27,434 bases of DNA from Bacilli bacterium (GTDB lineage: Bacteria; Bacillota_I; Bacilli_A; RFN20; CAG-826), in the NCBI GenBank assembly GCA_016296285.1, contig JAEDJP010000007.1, positions 1-27,434 on the forward strand, written 5' to 3'. The notes below the pieces were generated by a model. It made no database searches and had not been told where the DNA came from. It saw only the letters and a program-made list of their open reading frames with translations. Shown here one piece after another: positions 22,323 to 27,434 of the stretch; within the stretch, counting starts at the first letter, position 1, and each line of letters opens with the position of its first letter. Made by a program: the position numbers and the translations under genes.

Positions 22323-23225
22323 TTAGGCTCCGAGATACGCGGCGATGGGATCGATTTTCGTCTTGCCGATGTTGCTGATCGAGGATTTGACCGCGAAGCG
22401 ATCGTACCCATCCTTGTAGGAGAAATAGAACGTGACGGTGAAGGTCGTGCCTTTCGCGGAGAAATAGAGCTCCGCGGAATGGACGCTCATCGTCCCGAAG
22501 GAGCTCGCGGTGTCATAGACGCCCATGGCTTTCGCGAAATTCACGAGCAGGGCGGTGTTGTCTTGGAGGAGTTTGCCGGATTCCTCAGAGGATTCGACGA
22601 CTTCTTCAAAGGAGGTTTCTTCTCCTTCGACTCCTTCTTCCTTGGAAGATTCCTCGCTCGCGGAAGGAAGGTCGCTTTCGTAGACCTTGTCGTGAAGATA
22701 GAACGTGCCGTTCGTCTTGCCCGCGATCTTCGGGATGAAGACGTTCTCCGCGCAGTATTCCTCTGCGTGCTCGCCAATATAGGAGGGATCGTAATAGACA
22801 TCGCGGAAGGAAGCGATGCTTTCTCCGGCATTGTTGAGGAGCTCGCTGCCAAGAACGAGTTCTTTTTGCCCCTCGGGAATCGTGAAGGCGTTGGTTTTGC
22901 CGCTTTTGGAAACGAATCCGTTCTTCGCGGTCTGATTCGGGAAGTTTTTGTATTCGAAGAGGCAGCCTTCTTCGATGTAATCCGCGACGATCGAGGCCAT
23001 CTTCTTGTCATCCCCCGTATCGATGAACTGGTAGATGCTGTTGACGCGCATGTTTTTGCCGAAGGATCCAAGGACGGAAGAAAGGGTGTTTCCCGTCGCC
23101 TCGGTAGAGGTCGATTCTTCAGGAGCATCCGTGGAACTTGAAACGCCGGATGGGCCGCCTTCGGCGCACGAAGCAAGCGCAAGGGCGGGCAGGGCCATCA
23201 AAAAGAAAGCAAAGGTCTTTTTCAT
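22323..23225 (-). CDS. Lipoprotein of unknown function
   Basis: A 300-residue predicted lipoprotein with signal peptide MKKTFAFFLMALPALALASC (lipid-bearing C20) and a Ser/Thr/Glu-rich linker. The mature part has no domain I recognise; an internal acidic stretch (about residues 187-215, ESSKEEGVEGEETSFEE) splits it in two, and the C-terminal 60 residues look like a beta-sheet module ending in FYFSYKDGYDRFAV. The frame runs 28 codons further upstream, but those codons cross the promoter and terminator, so ATG 23225 is chosen. TATAAT lies 9 bases before it without a Shine-Dalgarno. It is the first gene of a two-gene unit with the LTD-nuclease. Confidence 0.85.
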   Translation of the reverse strand: MKKTFAFFLMALPALALASCAEGGPSGVSSSTDAPEESTSTEATGNTLSSVLGSFGKNMRVNSIYQFIDTGDDKKMASIVADYIEEGCLFEYKNFPNQTAKNGFVSKSGKTNAFTIPEGQKELVLGSELLNNAGESIASFRDVYYDPSYIGEHAEEYCAENVFIPKIAGKTNGTFYLHDKVYESDLPSASEESSKEEGVEGEETSFEEVVESSEESGKLLQDNTALLVNFAKAMGVYDTASSFGTMSVHSAELYFSAKGTTFTVTFYFSYKDGYDRFAVKSSISNIGKTKIDPIAAYLGA

Positions 23226-23234
23226 ATCGAAACC

Positions 23235-23240
23235 ATTATA
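23235..23240 (-). promoter_or_regulatory. -10 box of lipoprotein/nuclease unit
   Basis: A perfect TATAAT on the minus strand, 9 bases before the ATG at 23225. The -35 position (TTTTTG, 23263-23258) is the U tract of the preceding terminator. Confidence 0.5.
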
Positions 23241-23263
23241 GAAGGGTTGAAGGCAAACAAAAA

Positions 23264-23284
23264 GCCCCCACGTATTGTGGGGGC
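23264..23284 (-). terminator. Terminator of OB-fold lipoprotein unit
   Basis: GCCCCCAC / GTGGGGGC, 8-bp perfect stem with a 5-base loop, followed on the minus strand by TTTTTGTTTG. It begins 17 bases after the stop codon at 23302. Confidence 0.92.
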
Positions 23285-23301
23285 GGGAATCTCGAAGCGG
23301 A

Positions 23302-25494
23302 TTAGGCAACGAAATTGACGACGATAGAGGTGATATAGATCGCGCCGGAGGTCGATGCGTGGTGGGAGAGGGAGAAGAAGGTGCAGTCCGCGGTTTCCGG
23401 GGTGTAGGTCATCGAGGAATTGCCATCCCAAGCGGTGTAGGTAGACCCCGGTTCCGCGATCTCGGAGGTGCCGCTTTCGAAGCAAAGAACATTCTTTCCC
23501 GCGGTCGAGGCGGCCATATTCGCGCCGAAGTTGATGACGACGTTCGCGATGGGCTTCTCGAAGGCGACGGTATTCCAGACATGAGCACGAACGCCGTCCT
23601 TGGCTTTGTTCATTTGGATTGCGTCAACACCATCATTGGTGTTCTTCATGACGGCGGTGTAGGCCCAGGTGGATCCGGAGACGGTCTTTTCGACCTTTTC
23701 GGCGGAATAGCCGCTCGGCAAACCAAGGGCGGACGCGGCGACGGTGATCGGATCACCCGCTTTGCGGGCTTCGCCGCAGGTGACAACGACTTTGTTGACG
23801 ACCGTGGCATTGAACTTCAAGGTGTTGCCTTCGAGGCTGTCGAGGATGCTGACCTTCTCGCCTTGAGCGGTTTCGACATAAGCTTCTTTGACGACGTGGC
23901 CTTCGGTAGCCGGGGTGACGGTGGCGGTCACTTCTTCGCCATAGGCGATTTCCTCGGTCTTGGAGAGGGCGACGGTGCAGGTGTCGTTGGCCTCGACGGA
24001 AGCGGTGTACTTCGTGGTGGCCGCGACGTGGGAGGTGACGACGCCCATGATTTCCGCGGTGGTTCCGTAGAGGGTGAAGACGACGTTCATCGTGATGTAT
24101 TCGCCGTTCTTGACGTCCGCGAGGGTGGTGTCGGCATCCTTCGGGTTGGTGAATTTGAAGGTATCGACGTCATTCCAAGCAAGGGCGGATTCGGTCGTGG
24201 TGGCACCGTAGATCATGATGGTCTCGCCGGTCGCGGGATCGGTGAGGTAGCCATTGCCGTATTTGTCGGTATCCTTCTTGGTTTCGAGGATGCCGGAGAC
24301 GGTGTACATGGTGTCGGTGACGGAAGCGGTCAAGGCGTTGAGCTTCGCGATCGTGGTCTTGACGGCAGCGGGCGCCGGGATCTTCGGGACGTCGCCTTCC
24401 CATTCCGCAGCGGAGATGAAGCGGGATTCGGCGACTTGGATCTTGCCGTTATAGAAATCGACATAGCCGGAAGCGTTGAGAGCCTGGCCCTTCTTCGGAG
24501 AGGTTTCGCCGAATTCCTTGGTCTCGGTGTTGTAGCCCCAGGAAGCGAAATCTTCCGCGGAGGCATAACGGGAGTCGCAACGCACGAGGACGGAACCGCC
24601 TTCGTTCAAGACAACGGTCGCTTCGACGAGGTCATATTCGGCACCGGAGGAGCTGGTCTTGTGCTGGCCCGTGATGCCCATGATGTAGCCTTTGGTGACC
24701 GTGGCTTCACGGGACTGGAGGTATTTGGAGGTGGTGTCGGTGACCGTGGTGATCTCGAGCGGGGCCGGGGTCGCGACGGCGCCTTCATAGACATCGACGG
24801 TGTCCGGTTTGACCTCATAGAGGCCGTTGTAGATGTCGAGGGTGCCGGCGATCTTGACTTTGGCGCCGGCGGTGGCGGCTTCCCAGGTCTTGGTGGTGTA
24901 GATATCGATCGCGTGTTCGCCATCCGAGATGATGAAGCCTTTGCCGCTCGCGAGGATGCGGGTGACTTGGCCGACGACGACGACGGAATCGCCCTTGGCC
25001 ATCTCGTAAACTTCGGCGATGGAAACGATGTTGGTCGCGGAGACTTTGACGTTGTGGGACTTGGTGTACTTGACTTCGTTCTCGTAGGAGACTTTCGCGG
25101 TCAAGGCATCCTTGAGGGCGTGGTCTTCCTTGTCCGGGCTGACGAGGAGCTTGTCGCCAGATTCGCTGATCGCGAGCCAGGTCTTGGCACCCTCAGAGAC
25201 TTCATAGGAGATGGAGAACGTGTACTTGACGGAATTCTCCTCGATCTCCGCGGAGGTCTTGAGGTCCTGGTCGACGGCGATGCCGGTCGCGAACGCGTCA
25301 TAGGTCGCGGACACAGTGGCATACGCATCTCCCGCGAGTTTCGCGTAATCGACGACGGGGGCCGGATCTTCGCTCGTGGACTCGGTGGTGACGATTTCCT
25401 CTTCCGAGCTCGAGGGGGTGGGGGTGTCATTGCCGCAAGAAGCAAGCCCGAGGGCGAGCAAGGCGGAAACGACGAGCAAATTCAGTTTCTTCAT
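23302..25494 (-). CDS. Large multi-domain lipoprotein with OB-fold-like modules
   Basis: A 730-residue surface lipoprotein (signal MKKLNLLVVSALLALGLASC, C20) whose CGNDTPTPSSS linker matches that of the nuclease encoded upstream. At least two OB-fold-like modules of the kind found in bacterial surface nucleases are visible: DSVVVVGQVTRILASGKGFIISD...VKIAGTLDIYNGLYEV (about residues 165-235) and YTVSGILETKK...GYLTDPATGETIMIYG (about 390-430). A repeat-type beta domain (VTATVTPATEGHVVKEAYV, about 545) and a C-terminal beta-sandwich follow. No catalytic motif is seen, so it may bind nucleic acid or another polymer. AAGGAG lies 12 bases before the ATG. The 35-codon upstream extension is rejected because it covers this site and the end of the preceding gene. 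Confidence 0.85.
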   Translation of the reverse strand: MKKLNLLVVSALLALGLASCGNDTPTPSSSEEEIVTTESTSEDPAPVVDYAKLAGDAYATVSATYDAFATGIAVDQDLKTSAEIEENSVKYTFSISYEVSEGAKTWLAISESGDKLLVSPDKEDHALKDALTAKVSYENEVKYTKSHNVKVSATNIVSIAEVYEMAKGDSVVVVGQVTRILASGKGFIISDGEHAIDIYTTKTWEAATAGAKVKIAGTLDIYNGLYEVKPDTVDVYEGAVATPAPLEITTVTDTTSKYLQSREATVTKGYIMGITGQHKTSSSGAEYDLVEATVVLNEGGSVLVRCDSRYASAEDFASWGYNTETKEFGETSPKKGQALNASGYVDFYNGKIQVAESRFISAAEWEGDVPKIPAPAAVKTTIAKLNALTASVTDTMYTVSGILETKKDTDKYGNGYLTDPATGETIMIYGATTTESALAWNDVDTFKFTNPKDADTTLADVKNGEYITMNVVFTLYGTTAEIMGVVTSHVAATTKYTASVEANDTCTVALSKTEEIAYGEEVTATVTPATEGHVVKEAYVETAQGEKVSILDSLEGNTLKFNATVVNKVVVTCGEARKAGDPITVAASALGLPSGYSAEKVEKTVSGSTWAYTAVMKNTNDGVDAIQMNKAKDGVRAHVWNTVAFEKPIANVVINFGANMAASTAGKNVLCFESGTSEIAEPGSTYTAWDGNSSMTYTPETADCTFFSLSHHASTSGAIYITSIVVNFVA
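25412..25437. repeat. Direct repeat copy 1, lipobox/linker coding
   Basis: The 20-base string starting GAGGGGGTGGGGGTG and ending CATT, then one variable base and CCGCA, occurs here and at 26923-26948. It encodes the shared CGNDTPTPS start of two mature lipoproteins. It reflects duplication or exchange of the signal/linker module. Confidence 0.7.
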
Positions 25495-25544
25495 GATTGT
25501 TTTAATCTCCTTTCTGAAGCAATACTGACAGGGAAAACCTATGG

Positions 25545-27005
25545 TTAATTCGCAAGGGCGGGATTCGCGCCGGTCACGACCAAATCCGTCCTCGTGCAAA
25601 GTTTTATTTGATACCTACCGTAGTAGGTCACCATAGCGCCTTTAACGTCGATGTTCGTCGCAGATTTGAAGTATTCAATGCTCTGGACGCGCGGCTGAGT
25701 ATTATCGCCACCCGGTTGATCGCCCGGGTAAATGGCGAGGCCGTCATCGATGCGGATGTTGATGTCTTCACCCGAGGAGTCGCGGCACCAAAGGGTGAAA
25801 GCATAAGCGGTCTTGGTCGCGGTATCCTGAACCGCTTTCCCGCCATAGCAGGTAAGACCCTTGAGAGAACAGATAACGTTGATGTTGTCCTCGATCGCGA
25901 GTTCCTTGATGGATCCCGTAAGTTCCTGGTAGGTGCCATCGCCCTTCTCGAGAGTCTCGATGTCGCCTTCCTGGCCCCAAGGGGAATACTTCGCGTCGAC
26001 GAGCTGAAGCGTGCCTTCGTCGCCGGATTCTTCGTCTTCGCCAAAGCGGGCGATGGTGCCGGTGATCTTGACGCGGTTGCCGATGACCGTGAGAGGCTTC
26101 AATTCCTTGTATTGGGTGAAGACGTAGATGCCGTAACGCTTGCCGTCAATGTCTTCGTTGAGGTAGCAGGCGCCCTTGTCCGGCCCGGTCGCGGCGACCG
26201 TGGCTTCGAAGGTGGCTTTGGAACCGACCCAGTCGAAATCTTCGCCAACGGCGTTTTTGCCTTCGACGATGTTCTTGAGACTTACCTCGGAAGATTGCGC
26301 CTTAGCCTTTTGATAACGTTCGTCCGGATCGTCTTTGCCGCTCCAGATGTTGAGGCCGGCCTCCATGGCTTGGTTGTTCGCGTTGAGGAAGGCATTCGCG
26401 AATTGCTTTCCGGTCGCGCCTTTTTGCTTGGACCAGCCTTCCTGGACGAGGATGAGGTTCACGAGACGGAGTTCGTCATACGGGCAGTTTTCCTTCTCGG
26501 AGACCCAGATGTAGGTGAGGTAACGGCCGCCGGTCGAGTCCGTGATGGGAACGCTGCCCTTCTCGCCTTGGTCGGCAGGATCGGTCGAGAGGACGATCGT
26601 CTTCGCCTTGGAGAGAAGTTCGCCGTTGCGATCGCTCGCCCCAAAGCCGTACGCCTCGATCATGCCGGTCGATTCCGGGGTGTCGATGCAGTTATAGCGG
26701 GCCTTGATGAGGTTCGAGGTCGTTCCGACGGGATAGAAGTGCGCGGTGTCGCCATCGATCTTCTGCTTGAGGTCGACTTGGCCGATGCCGTCTTTGAGGA
26801 AGGATTTGCCGAAATAGTCCTCGGGGAGGTGCGTCTCGGCAGCGTAGTCGATGAGAGAAGCTTCGGAAGAGGAAGGTTCTTCTTCCACCGAGGTGCTCAA
26901 AGAGGGCTCTTCAACGGAAGAGGAGGGGGTGGGGGTGTCATTCCCGCAGGCGGCCATCAAAAAGGACGCGAGGAGAAGGAAGGGGAGCGTGTGTTTCTTT
27001 TTCAT
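25545..27005 (-). CDS. Lipoprotein thermonuclease with C-terminal OB-fold-like domains
   Basis: A 486-residue surface lipoprotein nuclease: signal MKKKHTLPFLLLASFLMAAC (C20), a Ser/Glu linker to about 50, a staphylococcal-nuclease domain at about 70-225 and two OB-fold-like regions at about 243-345 and 365-486. Key nuclease residues are all present by eye: DGDT (84-87), R103 with D108-T109-P110-E111 in ARYNCIDTPE, and R161 in GGRYLTYIW. The VLVQEGWSK-type helix follows. It should cut nucleic acids at the cell surface. It starts 11 bases after the solute-binding protein gene, with AAGGAT about 8 bases before the ATG, and is 50 bases ahead of the OB-fold lipoprotein, so all three are probably one operon. 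Confidence 0.92.
   Translation of the reverse strand: MKKKHTLPFLLLASFLMAACGNDTPTPSSSVEEPSLSTSVEEEPSSSEASLIDYAAETHLPEDYFGKSFLKDGIGQVDLKQKIDGDTAHFYPVGTTSNLIKARYNCIDTPESTGMIEAYGFGASDRNGELLSKAKTIVLSTDPADQGEKGSVPITDSTGGRYLTYIWVSEKENCPYDELRLVNLILVQEGWSKQKGATGKQFANAFLNANNQAMEAGLNIWSGKDDPDERYQKAKAQSSEVSLKNIVEGKNAVGEDFDWVGSKATFEATVAATGPDKGACYLNEDIDGKRYGIYVFTQYKELKPLTVIGNRVKITGTIARFGEDEESGDEGTLQLVDAKYSPWGQEGDIETLEKGDGTYQELTGSIKELAIEDNINVICSLKGLTCYGGKAVQDTATKTAYAFTLWCRDSSGEDINIRIDDGLAIYPGDQPGGDNTQPRVQSIEYFKSATNIDVKGAMVTYYGRYQIKLCTRTDLVVTGANPALAN
26923..26948. repeat. Direct repeat copy 2, lipobox/linker coding
   Basis: Second copy of the repeat at 25412-25437, differing at one base of 26, in the same position of the nuclease lipoprotein gene. 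Confidence 0.7.
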
Positions 27006-27016
27006 GTTTTTGATCC

Positions 27017-27434
27017 TTATCCGCGGGTGTAGTTGACGCAATTCGACATCGCCTGGTTCAAGGCGTCGTTGACGTTCTTGGTGCCCATGAGGACGCTCGG
27101 AACCAATTTGCCGACTTCGTCACGCGCTTTCGCGGAGCCGACGAAGACGGGGCTCGTGAAATAATCGTCGAACATCGTCGCGGAGGTCTCGGCGACCTTG
27201 ACGAAGATGTTGTCCGCGCCGGATTCCTCGAGGAAGCGCTCGTAGACAGGAGTCTCGTAAGAACTATAGCGGACCGGCTGATAACCGGTGGAAACGCCAT
27301 AGATAACGGAGTTCTGGGCGTTCGAGATGAACTTGTAGAAAAGCCATGCCGCGGTCGTTTGCGCCTTGGTCGCGCGGTTGAAGAAACAGATGGACGGGCC
27401 CTGCGAAATGACCGCGGGGTCGTTCAAATCGGTC
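27017..27434 (-). CDS. ABC-transporter solute-binding protein, C-terminal part
   Basis: The last 139 residues of a protein that runs off the right edge; the frame is open to 27434. The pattern is that of extracellular solute-binding family 1 (sugar-type): GPSICFFNRATKAQTTAAWLFYKFISN, where the substrate-binding protein's C-lobe helix lies, then the conserved TGYQPVRYSSYETPVYERFLEES and a late helix ending NDALNQAMSNCVNYTRG. Family members bind sugars, glycerol phosphate or, in some Mollicutes, other solutes; the ligand here cannot be told. The next gene, a surface nuclease, begins 11 bases after its stop, an unusual partner for a sugar-binding protein. Lipobox and start are outside the window. 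Confidence 0.82.
   Translation of the reverse strand, partial: TDLNDPAVISQGPSICFFNRATKAQTTAAWLFYKFISNAQNSVIYGVSTGYQPVRYSSYETPVYERFLEESGADNIFVKVAETSATMFDDYFTSPVFVGSAKARDEVGKLVPSVLMGTKNVNDALNQAMSNCVNYTRG

Noticed and set aside
23275..27032. Long plus-strand open frames opposite the OB-fold and nuclease lipoprotein genes
   Set aside because: Same codon-bias shadow; Gly/Asp-rich translations without recognisable domains, opposite clear lipoproteins.

Overview
The window reads as a GC-rich, gene-dense stretch of chromosome from an anaerobic member of the Bacillota. Support comes from gene order: uvrA, lgt, trxB, whiA, gap, pgk and tpiA lie in the order familiar from Bacillus-type genomes. A desulfoferrodoxin-type superoxide reductase and a one-polypeptide pyruvate:ferredoxin oxidoreductase point to anaerobic metabolism. 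The many lipoproteins with Ser/Glu-rich linkers and a Mollicutes/Erysipelotrichia flavour suggest an uncultured gut or rumen Bacilli lineage, but that placement is inference. The code is standard (TGA is used as stop). Apart from the GGDEF gene and tRNA-Pro, everything lies on the minus strand and points toward the rRNA operon at the left edge.

Layout from left to right. 1-491: 5' end of a 16S rRNA gene with a long leader, a boxA-like element and up to three tandem promoters. 492-1835: superoxide reductase and a family 2 glycosyltransferase. 1857-5919: a pgk-tpiA-Bax-inhibitor operon, then gap with its own promoter and terminator. 5976-9796: a trxB/whiA/XRE-regulator block and a long-form lgt. 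9806-12594: uvrA, which carries an internal deletion and frameshift. 12595-13827: a divergent promoter region, a diguanylate cyclase and tRNA-Pro(GGG). 13843-18910: a tocopherol-cyclase-like protein, the pyruvate:ferredoxin oxidoreductase and a small winged-helix protein resembling the DNA-binding half of Rex. 18971-21065: three coupled genes of unknown function (zinc-ribbon membrane protein, four-helix membrane protein, lipoprotein). 21123-27434: a surface nuclease region with two staphylococcal-nuclease-type lipoproteins, an OB-fold-rich lipoprotein, another lipoprotein and the end of an ABC-transporter solute-binding protein.

How the parts fit. Triose-phosphate glycolysis feeds pyruvate to the ferredoxin-linked oxidoreductase. 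The thioredoxin reductase has lost both NADPH-binding motifs, so reduced ferredoxin is its most plausible electron source, and the superoxide reductase fits the same low-potential economy. The right-hand third looks like extracellular nucleic-acid degradation tied to an uptake protein, as expected of a nucleotide-scavenging bacterium.

Most worth a second look: a recurring arrangement in which a -10 box sits only 7-9 bases before the start codon with no Shine-Dalgarno sequence (seven genes, likely leaderless mRNAs); the NADPH-motif-less TrxB; the Rex-like orphan upstream of the pyruvate enzyme; the broken uvrA; and the nuclease/OB-fold/solute-binding lipoprotein locus.
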